DNA of 64,000 bases from RYN-230 sp963723595 (GTDB lineage Bacteria; Actinomycetota; Actinomycetes; Streptosporangiales; Streptosporangiaceae): assembly GCA_963723595.1 (NCBI GenBank), contig CAVRRQ010000010.1, positions 1,178,001 through 1,242,000 on the forward strand. The letters are read 5' to 3'. The notes below the pieces were generated by a model. That model saw only the letters and a program-made list of their open reading frames with translations. It was not told the DNA's origin and ran no database searches. The position numbers were made by a program, and so were the translations under genes. Below, piece by piece: positions 8,871 through 17,271 of the stretch (position 1 is the stretch's first letter; every line of letters begins with the position of its first letter).

Positions 8871-9472
8871 GCGGCCGCCGTGGCGCCCCAGACTGGGTGA
8901 CCTCGCAGGGGCACTACGCGGGCTCGGTGTCCCGGTTCCTGGCCTTCATCATCGACGCCGCGGTCAGTGCCGGCCTGTTCTCGCTGGGACTCGCGGCGGC
9001 CAACCTGCTGTGGCAGGTGGTGACGGGTCATTCGGTGCACTGGACCCGGGCCAATATCGTCGTCGCCATTATCTTCGTGCTCTGGGAGTTCTTCTACTTC
9101 GGATACTCCTGGGCGGCCAGCGGGCGGACCTTCGGCATGGCCGTGCTGGGCGTCCGCGTGGTCGGCGCGGACGGCGCGGCCCTTGACCCGTGGCGGGGCG
9201 TGGTCCGCGCGCTGGTGTTCCCGCTCAGCTTCCTCTTCCTGGGTCTTGGCTTCCTGGGCATCCTCGTGCAGCGCGAGCATCGCGCTCTGCACGATCTCAT
9301 CGCAGGCAGCTGCGTAGTTTATGCCTGGGATGCGCGAGCCGCCCGGCTGCGGTTCCTGGCCCGCGATGCGGAGGCCAGCGTGAACGGCAGTGCCCCGAGC
9401 CCGGCTGGCGCCAGCAGTGCGCCGAGCCCGGCTGGCGCGGGGCGCCCGGGTCAGGCCGGTGGTTCGGTGTAG
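8867..9472 (+). CDS. RDD family membrane protein
   Basis: A 201-aa protein with the RDD domain (named for conserved Arg-Asp-Asp): SRFLAFIIDAAVSAGL near residues 22-37, then helices at ~60-80 and ~110-135, and the conserved FGMAVLGVRVVGADG loop and HRALHDLIAGSCVVY end. RDD proteins are small multi-pass membrane proteins, some linked to ion transport; the substrate here is unknown. It overlaps the repeat-protein gene by ATGA at 8867, so the two are likely coupled. The C-terminal tail duplicates SAPSPAGA. Its stop at 9472 lies inside the convergent DUF6458 gene, a 22-bp tail-to-tail overlap. Confidence 0.88.
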   Translation: MSGRRGAPDWVTSQGHYAGSVSRFLAFIIDAAVSAGLFSLGLAAANLLWQVVTGHSVHWTRANIVVAIIFVLWEFFYFGYSWAASGRTFGMAVLGVRVVGADGAALDPWRGVVRALVFPLSFLFLGLGFLGILVQREHRALHDLIAGSCVVYAWDARAARLRFLARDAEASVNGSAPSPAGASSAPSPAGAGRPGQAGGSV

Positions 9473-9672
9473 CGGCGCTCCTCGTAGACCTCGGCCCGCG
9501 GCCGCCCGCGCCGCCGGGCCAGGAAGACCAGGGAGATGATCAGGCCCGCCGCCCCGGCGATCATCAGGATCACGCCGATGGCCTGGAGATCGATGTGCGC
9601 GGGCTTCCAGGTGATACCGAATCGCAGGATGGCGCCGATCACCATCAGCGCGATACTTCCGCCTATGGTCAC
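9451..9672 (-). CDS. DUF6458-type small membrane protein
   Basis: A 73-aa protein with two membrane helices: SIALMVIGAILRFGI (~5-19) and AIGVILMIAGAAGLIISLVF (~29-48). A basic RRRGRPR stretch and a polar tail follow. Length and layout match the DUF6458 family of actinobacterial small membrane proteins; function unknown. The GTG at 9672 overlaps the stop of the upstream NADH dehydrogenase (GTGA), so the small protein is probably made with that enzyme. The 3' end overlaps the convergent RDD gene by 22 bp. Confidence 0.75.
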   Translation of the reverse strand: MTIGGSIALMVIGAILRFGITWKPAHIDLQAIGVILMIAGAAGLIISLVFLARRRGRPRAEVYEERRYTEPPA

Positions 9673-11066
9673 GGGTGGGTCACCTTTCCGCCGGGGCTGA
9701 CGCCGCTGGGGTCTGCGGACGACGGAGCAGCTGGCGGTGGGCCCATATTGCCCAGCGGAAGCGTGTAGACGTCCCGCAGCTCGAGCTGCTGGGTGGTGAA
9801 GGTCCGCTCGCGGCGCAGGTTGCGGGCGAAGGCCAGCCACCAGGTCAGCAGGGCACCGACGCGGTTACGGTAGCCGGTCAGGAACGCGATGTGGATGAAC
9901 AGCCAGATGACCCAGCCCGCGAACCCGCCGACCTTGAGCGGCCCGGCGGAGACGACGGCCCGGCCGCGGGAGATGTAGGCCGCAGAGCCGAGGTCGTGGT
10001 AGCGGAATGGCTTCTCAGCCATGTTTCCCGCGGCCCGGCGCCGGAGGCGGTGGCCGGTGTACAGCCCGGTCTGCATCGCCACCTCGGCTACCCCGGGGAG
10101 CTTGTCGAGGCTCATCATGTCGCCGAGGACGGAGATCTCGGGATGGCCGGGGATGGTCAGGTCCTTCTCGACCATGATGCGCCCGGCCCGGTCGGTGTGG
10201 GCCCCGGTGGCGGCGGCCAGGGCCGCCGCCACCGGGGGCGCTTCCACCCCGGCCGTCCACAGCACGGTGTGGGCGTCGTAGCGGGTCTCCTCGCCGGCGT
10301 GATCGCGGACGAGCACCCAGCCCTGGTCAACGTGGGTGACGATCGAGCCCATGTGCTGCTCGACACCCAGCTTGTCCAGGCTGCTGGCCGCCTTCTGCGA
10401 CAATTTCGGGCCGAACACGGCCAGCGGCGCGCTGCCGCCGTCGAAGAGCAGGACCCGCGCGTCCTCCGGCTCGATGGTCCGGAACTCAGCGCGGAGCGTG
10501 ATCGTGGCTACCTCACGGAGCTGGCCCGCTAGCTCGACGCCGGTCGGACCCGCCCCCACGAGGACGAACGTCAGCCAGGCGCGGCGTTCCTCCGGGGTCG
10601 CCGCCGTCTGGGCCATCTCGAACGCGCCGTAGACCCGGCGGCGGATGGCCAGCGCGTCCGAGATCGTCTTCATGCCCGGGGCCCAGCGGGCGAACTCGTC
10701 ATGGCCGAAATAGGACTGGCGGACGCCGGCGGCCACCACGAGTTCGTCGTAGCCGTATTCGAGGCGATCGCCACCGACCCGCCGGGCGATCACCCGGCGG
10801 CCGGCGACATCGAAGTCGGTAACCTCGGCCATCACGACGTCCACGTTCTTGTGCTTCTTGAGCAGATCGCGCAGCGGGGTGGCGATCTTCCCCTCGGACA
10901 GGATCCCCGTCGCGCACTGATAAAGCAGCGGCGCGAATACGTGGTGCTGGGACCGGTCGATCATCGTCACCGAGACGTTACTGCGCCTCAGGGCGCGGGC
11001 CGCGAACAGGCCGGCGAAGCCGCCGCCCACGATCACCACGCGGCGCGGACCAGATGGGTCTGTCAT
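9669..11066 (-). CDS. ndh: Type II NADH dehydrogenase (NAD(P)/FAD-dependent oxidoreductase)
   Basis: Single-subunit, non-proton-pumping oxidoreductase that passes electrons from NADH to membrane quinones. The 465-aa product has an FAD-binding VIVGGGFAGL (~residues 11-20), an NADH-binding FVLVGAGPTGVELAGQL (~165-181), the family VLWTAGVEA and the second FAD contact SVLGDMM. Near the C-terminus a hydrophobic segment, WVIWLFIHIAFLTGYRNRV, matches the membrane-association region of NDH-2. ATG 11066 is preferred over more distal starts because the conserved Rossmann strand begins within ten residues. It sits 20 bp downstream of the zwf-like gene and in line with cydAB, which suits an NADH-to-bd-oxidase route bypassing proton pumps. 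Confidence 0.88.
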   Translation of the reverse strand: MTDPSGPRRVVIVGGGFAGLFAARALRRSNVSVTMIDRSQHHVFAPLLYQCATGILSEGKIATPLRDLLKKHKNVDVVMAEVTDFDVAGRRVIARRVGGDRLEYGYDELVVAAGVRQSYFGHDEFARWAPGMKTISDALAIRRRVYGAFEMAQTAATPEERRAWLTFVLVGAGPTGVELAGQLREVATITLRAEFRTIEPEDARVLLFDGGSAPLAVFGPKLSQKAASSLDKLGVEQHMGSIVTHVDQGWVLVRDHAGEETRYDAHTVLWTAGVEAPPVAAALAAATGAHTDRAGRIMVEKDLTIPGHPEISVLGDMMSLDKLPGVAEVAMQTGLYTGHRLRRRAAGNMAEKPFRYHDLGSAAYISRGRAVVSAGPLKVGGFAGWVIWLFIHIAFLTGYRNRVGALLTWWLAFARNLRRERTFTTQQLELRDVYTLPLGNMGPPPAAPSSADPSGVSPGGKVTHP

Positions 11067-11086
11067 TGCATGCTCCGTCCGAGGGC

Positions 11087-12463
11087 TCAGCCAGCGGGGT
11101 CGTGCCAGGTATCCCGGTCGGGCAGCAGCCGGTCCGCTTCCTTCGGGCCCCAACTGCCCCGGGCGTAGGGATGCACGGGCCCGATGTCGCCCAGGACCGG
11201 GTCCACGACCTCCCAGGCCGCTTCGACGGTGTCCTGGCGGGCGAACAGCCAGCGGTCGCCGTCCAGGGCCGCCCCGATGAGCCGGTCGTAGGGACGCATG
11301 TCCGAGCCTTCCTGTCCCGAGAACGTCAGGTCCTCCAGCAGCGGCTCCATGCCGCCACCGGGCTTCTTGCCGGCCAGGGTGAGGCCGACCGCGGTTTCCG
11401 GCCAGATCCGGAACCGCAGCGAGTCGCGGACGGTGAACGGGTCGATGCCGAAGACGTCATGCGGCGGACGCCTGAACCGGATGTCGATCTCGGTAGCGGT
11501 GACCGGCATGCACTTGGCCGCCCGGATCAGGATCGGCACGCCCTCCCAGCGCCAGGTGTCAGCGGCGAGCCGGACGGCGACGTAGGTCTCCGTCACCGAT
11601 TTCGGGTCAACCCCCTCCACCTGGTGGTAGCCCTCGTACTGGCCCTTCACCGTGTCCTCCGGGGCCAGCGGCCGCAGCGCGGAGATCACCCGTGACTTGG
11701 CGTCCCGCCAGTCGGCCAGGCCCGGCCGGTCCGGCGGCTCGGCCAGCACGGTGGCCAGCACCTGGAGCATGTGGTTCTGGACCACGTCCCGGATAGCCCC
11801 GGTCCGGTCGTAGAACCGGCCGCGGTCGGCAACGTCGAACGCCTCGGCCATCGTGATCTGGATGCTCTCCACGTACGTCCGGTTGAGCAGCGGCTCGATC
11901 ACCGAGTTGGCGAACCGGACGAAGAGCACGTTCTCCACCGGATCGAAGGCCAGCCAGTCATCCACGCGGAAGATCGCGTCTTCATCGAAATACTGGTGCA
12001 TGGTGTCGTTGAGCTGCCGCGAACTGGCCAGGTCGGTGCCGAACGGCTTCTCCACCATCACCCGCGCGTTCTTGGCCCGGCCGGCCGTGGCGATCCCCTT
12101 CGCGATGCGGCCGAACAGCGGGGGCGGTACCTCCAGGTAGAACAAGACCTGGGTGCCGGCGCCGATTTCGCCCGACATCGCCTTGTAGGTAGCGTCGTCG
12201 TCGAGGTCCCCGTCGACGTACCGGAGCAGCCCGAGCATCTTCTGCGCGGCCGGAGTCTTCGGGTCCATGTGGTTGAGCCGCAGTGACGCCTCCGCGTAGT
12301 CGCGGAACTGTTCCAGCCCCCAGCCGCTCTTGGCCACCCCGATGACTGGCACGTTGAGCACGCCCCGGTCCACCAGGCCGACCAGCGCCGGGAAGGTCTC
12401 GATCTTGGCCAGGTCACCCGTGGCTCCGAAGATCACGATTGCGTCAACTTGGTTAGTGGTCAT
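11087..12463 (-). CDS. zwf: Divergent glucose-6-phosphate dehydrogenase homologue
   Basis: By family, oxidises glucose 6-phosphate to 6-phosphogluconolactone with NADP. The 458-aa product keeps GATGDLAK (13-20), EKPFG (138-142) and the catalytic-base region RDVVQNHMLQ with His231. It departs from the usual enzyme at two substrate/cofactor sites: DLAKRK is DLAKIE (K to E at 22), and RIDHYLGKE is RVDDWLAFD (166-174), so the usual His and Lys that hold the sugar phosphate are Asp and Asp. A divergent cofactor or substrate preference, or loss of activity, is possible. It lies 18 bp from cydB and 20 bp from ndh in one apparent operon. No opcA or pentose-phosphate genes accompany it. Confidence 0.8.
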   Translation of the reverse strand: MTTNQVDAIVIFGATGDLAKIETFPALVGLVDRGVLNVPVIGVAKSGWGLEQFRDYAEASLRLNHMDPKTPAAQKMLGLLRYVDGDLDDDATYKAMSGEIGAGTQVLFYLEVPPPLFGRIAKGIATAGRAKNARVMVEKPFGTDLASSRQLNDTMHQYFDEDAIFRVDDWLAFDPVENVLFVRFANSVIEPLLNRTYVESIQITMAEAFDVADRGRFYDRTGAIRDVVQNHMLQVLATVLAEPPDRPGLADWRDAKSRVISALRPLAPEDTVKGQYEGYHQVEGVDPKSVTETYVAVRLAADTWRWEGVPILIRAAKCMPVTATEIDIRFRRPPHDVFGIDPFTVRDSLRFRIWPETAVGLTLAGKKPGGGMEPLLEDLTFSGQEGSDMRPYDRLIGAALDGDRWLFARQDTVEAAWEVVDPVLGDIGPVHPYARGSWGPKEADRLLPDRDTWHDPAG

Positions 12464-12481
12464 GTCCGCTCCCTGTGTCGG

Positions 12482-13567
12482 TCACTGTCCGGGTCCCGCT
12501 GGCGGGGCAGCCCCATCGGGGCTTGCTGCATGCGCAGGGGGCACACCCAGGGATGCGCTCCGCGCCGGTGACGGCTGGAATTCCCGCGCGCTGACGCGCC
12601 GCCGGAACACGTAGTAGGTCCAGGTCTGGTAGGCGAGCACGACCGGCAGGAAGATGACGACGACGACCGTCATCACCTTGAGCGAGTACGCTCCCGACGC
12701 CGTGTTGTGCACCGTGAGGTTGTCAGCCGCGTTGGTGCTGGAGACCATCACGTTGGGATACAAGCCGGTGAAAAACGCCACGATGCTGGCCGCCATCGTG
12801 ACCGTGGTCGCGGCGAAGGCGAAGCCCTCGCGGTGGTCGTAGATCAGCCACACCGCGGCCAGGGCGGCCAGCACCGCGAGCAGTTCGACCGGGTTGAGAA
12901 AGAATGTGCTGCGGGACGTCACGTGCGTCCAGATCGCGAAGGCCACCACGGCGGCGGCCGTCACCGGGGCCACCTGGCGGGCCAGGCGCCCGGACCGCAC
13001 GCGCATGTCGCCGGTGGTCTTCAGGGACAAGAACGTCGCGCCGTGCAGCAGGCAGATCAGCACCAGGGTGACCCCGGTGAACAGGGCGTAGGGCTGCAGG
13101 AGATCCCAGAACGACCCGGTGTATTCCTGATGGGAGTTGATGGGGAGCCCGTGCAGCATGTCGCCCAGGATCACCCCGATCAGGAACGGGGCCGCCACGC
13201 TGCCGGCGGTCAGCAAGACGTCCCAGGTGCGGAGCCAGCGCACCGCGTCGCGCTTGCCCCGGTACTCGAACGCCACGCCGCGGACGATCAGCGAGGCCAG
13301 CAGGAGCACCATCAGCAGGTAGAAGCCCGAGAAGGCCGTGGCGTACCAGCCGGGGAAAGCGGCGAACATGGCGGCCGCGGCGACGATCAGCCAGACCTCG
13401 TTGCCGTCCCACAGCGGGCCGATCGTGTTGATCGCCGCCCGGCGGGCGGGCTCATCCTGCCCGGCCAGGCTGTGCAGCATGCCGACGCCGAAGTCGAATC
13501 CCTCCAGGACGAAGAAGCCCGTCCACAGGACCGCGATGACGATGAACCAGAACGGCACGAGTTGCAT
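12482..13567 (-). CDS. cydB: Cytochrome bd ubiquinol oxidase subunit II
   Basis: Second subunit of the bd-type terminal oxidase, which oxidises quinol and reduces oxygen to water with high affinity and no proton pumping. The 361-aa protein has the usual eight to nine helices, starting VPFWFIVIAVLWTGFFVLEGFDFGVG-like in the first 30 residues (FVLEGFDFG is the recognisable family motif), and GNEVWLI further on. The C-terminus has an extra Pro/Ala-rich tail of ~35 residues. It starts 7 bp after cydA. No cydDC exporter genes, needed for oxidase maturation in many bacteria, are in the window. Confidence 0.93.
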   Translation of the reverse strand: MQLVPFWFIVIAVLWTGFFVLEGFDFGVGMLHSLAGQDEPARRAAINTIGPLWDGNEVWLIVAAAAMFAAFPGWYATAFSGFYLLMVLLLASLIVRGVAFEYRGKRDAVRWLRTWDVLLTAGSVAAPFLIGVILGDMLHGLPINSHQEYTGSFWDLLQPYALFTGVTLVLICLLHGATFLSLKTTGDMRVRSGRLARQVAPVTAAAVVAFAIWTHVTSRSTFFLNPVELLAVLAALAAVWLIYDHREGFAFAATTVTMAASIVAFFTGLYPNVMVSSTNAADNLTVHNTASGAYSLKVMTVVVVIFLPVVLAYQTWTYYVFRRRVSAREFQPSPARSASLGVPPAHAASPDGAAPPAGPGQ

Positions 13568-13574
13568 CGGAACC

Positions 13575-14960
13575 TCAATACTGGACGGCCGGCACGGGCG
13601 CGTCCCGCTCGGCCTCGGCGCGCGCGGGCGGGAGCTGCTGGCGCGAGTACTTGAGCATCAGCATGAAATCGACCGTGGCGAGCACGCCGTACAGCAGGAC
13701 GAATATCACCAGGCTGATCACGATGGACGTGGCGCTGACCGACGACGAGATCCCGTTCTTGGTCAGCATGATGCCCTGCACGATCCACGGCTGCCGGCCG
13801 CTCTCGGTCAGCAGCCAGCCGGCCGTGTTCATCAGGAAGGGCAGCACCGTGGCCCAGATCGCCACCTGCAGGAACCGGCGGGACGTCGCAAGTCTCTTCC
13901 GCCGGAGCAGCCACAGCCCGTACACCCCGAGCAGCAAGACCAGGACACCCACGTAGGCCATCACCCGCATGGACCAGTACTGGATGAACACGTTCGGCAC
14001 GTAATATCCGGGCCCGTATTTGCTCGAGTACTGCGACTGCAGCGGGCTGAGGCCGGTCACCTTGCCGTTCCAGTGATTGGTGGCCAGCAGCGACAGCAGG
14101 TGCGGGATCTCCAGGATCTGGGTGGGCGTCTGGTCCCGGTTGCCGCCGCCGATCTGGAACAGCGAGAACGAGCAGGGCTGGCAGGTAGACCACTGCGCCT
14201 CGGCGGCCGCGATCTTCATCGGCTGGTATTTGGCCTCGATCACCCCCAGCTCGTCGCCGACCAGCATGGTGAACAGGATGGCCGGGACCAGGACGATCAG
14301 CGCGAGCCGGGCCGACCGGGTGAACACCTCCTGCTCACCGCCGTGCCGCAGCTGCCACGCGGAGACCGCCAGCATGACCGCGGCGCCGGTGACCAGCGAG
14401 GCCAGCAGGACCTTCGAATATCCCCACACGAACACCTGATTGGTCATCACCGCCCAGATGTCATTCAGCTGCGGCTTGCCGTGCACCATCACGTAGCCGA
14501 CGGGATGCTGCATCCACGAGTTGGCCGCCATGATGAACGCCGCCGACAGCACCGTGCCCAGCGAGACCAGCCAGATCGTCGCCAGGTGCACCCGCCGGGA
14601 CAGCCTGTCCCAGCCGAACAGCCACAGGCCGAGGAACGTGGACTCCAGGAAGAACGCGGCCAGTCCCTCCATGGCCAGCGGCGCGCCGAAGACGTTGCCG
14701 ACCAGCCGCGAGTACGCCGACCAGTTCATCCCGAACTGGAATTCCTGGACCAGGCCGGTCACCACGCCGATGGCCACGTTGATGACCAGCAGGACGCCGA
14801 AGAACCGGGTCAGCCGCAGGTACTCGTCGCGCTTGGTGCGGAACCAGGCCGTCTGCAGCAGCGCGGTCAGGAAGGCCAGGCCGATCGTGACCGGGACGAA
14901 GAAGAAGTGATTGATCGTCACAAACGCGAACTGCCATCGCGCAAGATCAACGTTCGTCAT
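13575..14960 (-). CDS. cydA: Cytochrome bd ubiquinol oxidase subunit I
   Basis: Main haem-bearing subunit of cytochrome bd oxidase. At 461 aa it is the short Q-loop form. Visible hallmarks: the axial-ligand region TINHFFFVPVTIG (~16-28), the quinol-site YQPMKIAAAE, the MNTAGWLLTE stretch and the conserved GRQPW. A Cys pair, CQPC, follows the quinol site, a feature seen in other short-loop CydA proteins. First gene of cydAB, with ndh and the zwf-like gene behind it, so all four may be one transcript reading from ~15.3 kb. No Rex-type operator was recognised upstream. Confidence 0.93.
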   Translation of the reverse strand: MTNVDLARWQFAFVTINHFFFVPVTIGLAFLTALLQTAWFRTKRDEYLRLTRFFGVLLVINVAIGVVTGLVQEFQFGMNWSAYSRLVGNVFGAPLAMEGLAAFFLESTFLGLWLFGWDRLSRRVHLATIWLVSLGTVLSAAFIMAANSWMQHPVGYVMVHGKPQLNDIWAVMTNQVFVWGYSKVLLASLVTGAAVMLAVSAWQLRHGGEQEVFTRSARLALIVLVPAILFTMLVGDELGVIEAKYQPMKIAAAEAQWSTCQPCSFSLFQIGGGNRDQTPTQILEIPHLLSLLATNHWNGKVTGLSPLQSQYSSKYGPGYYVPNVFIQYWSMRVMAYVGVLVLLLGVYGLWLLRRKRLATSRRFLQVAIWATVLPFLMNTAGWLLTESGRQPWIVQGIMLTKNGISSSVSATSIVISLVIFVLLYGVLATVDFMLMLKYSRQQLPPARAEAERDAPVPAVQY

Positions 14961-15028
14961 CTACTCCCCCGGTCCGGATTGGCTCGGAGCGGCTGCCGGC
15001 CGAGGGCACGGCCAGGCAGCCCGAGAAC

Positions 15029-15310
15029 TCAGGTCTGAGCGCCCTCGCGAGCCGAGGTGCTGTTCTGCCAGGCGGCGGTACCGGCGGCCGCGGCCGTCTT
15101 GGCCTGCGCCCACTTGAGCCTGGCCTGCTCGCTGGGCGGCACTTCCATCGCCCGGATCCACTGGCGGGTGGCCGAGAACAGATGCGTGCCGGCGACCGCC
15201 AGGCCGGCCAGGGCGATCAGGGCGCCGGCGCCGAAGAGCGCGGCGCCGGTGATGATCGGGCCCGTTCTCACTTCTGGCCAGCTGCTGTTGCGCTGCGTGC
15301 TAATAGACAT
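15029..15310 (-). CDS. Small membrane protein upstream of cydAB
   Basis: A 93-aa protein of unknown function. A polar N-terminus with SWPEVRTG is followed by one strong membrane helix (~20-42, Ala/Gly-rich). A charged helix then holds RQWIRAMEVPPSEQARLKWAQAK before an Ala-rich end. It stands 68 bp upstream of cydA on the same strand and may be the first gene of the respiratory transcript. A plausible role is as an accessory subunit or stress-induced membrane protein, but nothing in the sequence proves this. Confidence 0.65.
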   Translation of the reverse strand: MSISTQRNSSWPEVRTGPIITGAALFGAGALIALAGLAVAGTHLFSATRQWIRAMEVPPSEQARLKWAQAKTAAAAGTAAWQNSTSAREGAQT

Positions 15311-15635
15311 GGCACCGTCCCGGTCACTAGTCGTTGGCCGTTACTCTCACCCGTCCGGAGATAACCGGGCATCCCCCTTCGTGGGTGGTTACGCCATCAA
15401 GGGTGCCGGAGCCCCGGCCAGTCAGCCGGCTGGACCGCGGGCGGGTCGATCACTGACCAGTCCGGGGCCATGCCGGTCATGGTCTATTTGTGCTCACCTG
15501 ATCAAACGCAGACGGGTTATCCTGCAGCAGGAGTCACCCGGTTCGGGTGTTCGCCTGCCCGCAGGCGGGCGATCCCGGGTAATGCCGGGGTAATGCCGGC
15601 GAGCAGGCAGATTTCGGCGTAGTCACCCTGCAGGT
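15311..15635. other. Divergent intergenic region between the cyd cluster and a GMC oxidoreductase
   Basis: About 325 bp without a gene. It contains a perfect hairpin, CGCCTGC-CC-GCAGGCG, near 15549-15564, and shortly after it a direct repeat of TAATGCCGG. Both lie just upstream of the GMC gene and could be regulatory. Otherwise unremarkable. Confidence 0.5.
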
Positions 15636-17228
15636 GTGATGTGCGGCCCGGCCCAAACCGGCACATTCAGTGATGTGGCTGAACACTATGACGTGATCAT
15701 TGTTGGCAGCGGTGCGGGCGGCGGGACGCTGGCGCACACCCTGGCCCCCTCGGGCAAGCGGATTCTGCTGCTCGAACGGGGCAACTTCCTGCCCCGGGAG
15801 GTCGAGAACTGGGATCCCGGGCCGGTGTTCGTGGACGGCAGATACATCTCGCCCGACGCGTGGTTCGACGCCGACGGCAAGCAATTCCAGCCCCAGGTCC
15901 ATTACTACGTCGGCGGGGCCACCAAGCTGTACGGCGCGGCGCTGTACCGGTTGCGTCCCGAGGATTTCGGCGAGATCAAGCACGCCGACGGCCTGTCGCC
16001 GGCCTGGCCGCTGGGCTACGACGATTTCGAGCCCTGGTACACGAAGGCCGAATGGCTGTACCAGGTCCACGGAGCCCACGGCGAAGATCCCACCGAGGGC
16101 CACTGCTCGAAGGATTACCCATGGCCCGCGGTCTCGCACGAGCCGCGGGTCCAGCAGATCTCCGACGCGCTGGCGGGAGGCGGTTACCATCCGTTCCACG
16201 CGCCGGTGGGCATCCTGCTGAACGAGGCCGACCGGGCGCTCAGTGCGTGCGTCCGCTGCGCCACGTGTGACGGCTACCCGTGCCTGGTGCACGCCAAATC
16301 AGACGCCGACATCATCGCCGTCCGCCCGCTGCTCGACCAGCCGAACGTGACCCTGCTGGTGAACGCGGAGGTGGAGCGCCTCGACACGGACGCGTCCGGC
16401 CGGACAGTGACCCGGGTGCAGGTCAACCGTAATGGCAGCCAGGAGTTTTACGAGGGCGACATCGTGGTGGTCTCGGCCGGGGCAGCCAACAGCGCCAAGG
16501 TCCTGCTCCGGTCGGTCTCCGACCAGCACCCGGGCGGCCTGGCCAACGGGTCGGACCAGGTCGGCCGCAATTACATGTACCACAACAGCAAGGCCATCGT
16601 GGCGCTCGACAAGGAGCGCAACGACACGGTGTTCCAGAAGACGCTCGGCCTGAACGACTTCTACCTCGCGGGCAACGGCCGGGAGTGGCCGCTCGGCAAC
16701 ATCCAGATGCTCGGAAAGTCCAACGCGATGGCGATGAAGGGCGAGGAGCCCAAGCTCACCAAACTGGCCCCGAAGTGGAGCCTGGAGGAGGTCGCCCGGC
16801 ATGCCGTCAACTTCTGGCTGACCACCGAGGACGTGCCCAAACCGGGCAACCGGGTGACGGTAGACCGCGACGGTCACATCCACCTCGCCTACCAGGCGAC
16901 CAACGACACCGAGGCGGACGGGCTGTACCACGAGCTCCGGAAGGTGCTCAACCACATCGGGATCGCCGCCCATCACGTGCTGAGCAAGAACTTCTACGCC
17001 AGCATGGACGTCCCCGTGGCCGGCGTCGCCCACCAGTCGGGCACCTGCCGGTTCGGCACCGATCCGGCCACATCCGTACTCGACGTGAACTGCAAAGCAC
17101 ACGAGGTCAACAACCTCTACGTCGTGGACACCAGCTTTTTCCCGAGCATCGGGGCCGTGAACCCCGCGCTCACCGCCATGGCGAACGCGATCCGCGTCGG
17201 CGAGCACCTGCTGAGCCGGATGGCCTGA
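15636..17228 (+). CDS. GMC family FAD-dependent oxidoreductase
   Basis: Flavoenzyme of the glucose-methanol-choline family, oxidising an alcohol group on a sugar or other small molecule with FAD. The 530-aa product begins with the dinucleotide fold IIVGSGAGGGTLAH (~21-34). The middle has GGATKLYGAALYRLRPEDF, and the C-terminal active-site end has HQSGTCRFG with the expected His, then SIGAVNPALTAMANAIR. A Cys-containing stretch CVRCATCDGYPC (~residues 206-217) resembles the cluster of the actinobacterial subgroup. The start is uncertain: GTG 15636, ATG 15639 and GTG 15675 are all possible, and the conserved domain needs only the last. It stands 43 bp before the GH15 gene, suggesting sugar oxidation. 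Confidence 0.87.
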   Translation: MMCGPAQTGTFSDVAEHYDVIIVGSGAGGGTLAHTLAPSGKRILLLERGNFLPREVENWDPGPVFVDGRYISPDAWFDADGKQFQPQVHYYVGGATKLYGAALYRLRPEDFGEIKHADGLSPAWPLGYDDFEPWYTKAEWLYQVHGAHGEDPTEGHCSKDYPWPAVSHEPRVQQISDALAGGGYHPFHAPVGILLNEADRALSACVRCATCDGYPCLVHAKSDADIIAVRPLLDQPNVTLLVNAEVERLDTDASGRTVTRVQVNRNGSQEFYEGDIVVVSAGAANSAKVLLRSVSDQHPGGLANGSDQVGRNYMYHNSKAIVALDKERNDTVFQKTLGLNDFYLAGNGREWPLGNIQMLGKSNAMAMKGEEPKLTKLAPKWSLEEVARHAVNFWLTTEDVPKPGNRVTVDRDGHIHLAYQATNDTEADGLYHELRKVLNHIGIAAHHVLSKNFYASMDVPVAGVAHQSGTCRFGTDPATSVLDVNCKAHEVNNLYVVDTSFFPSIGAVNPALTAMANAIRVGEHLLSRMA

Positions 17229-17271
17229 ATGGCCGGGTATTCCTATCCTGACTGCGAAAGGTGACTTACCG

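Noticed and set aside
13338..15038. 566-codon open frame opposite cydAB
   Set aside because: His/Gln/Arg-rich antisense text with no recognisable domain.
15311..15635. Rex or DosR operator upstream of the cyd cluster
   Set aside because: No sequence close to the known consensus half-sites; only an unrelated small hairpin and a TAATGCCGG repeat were seen.
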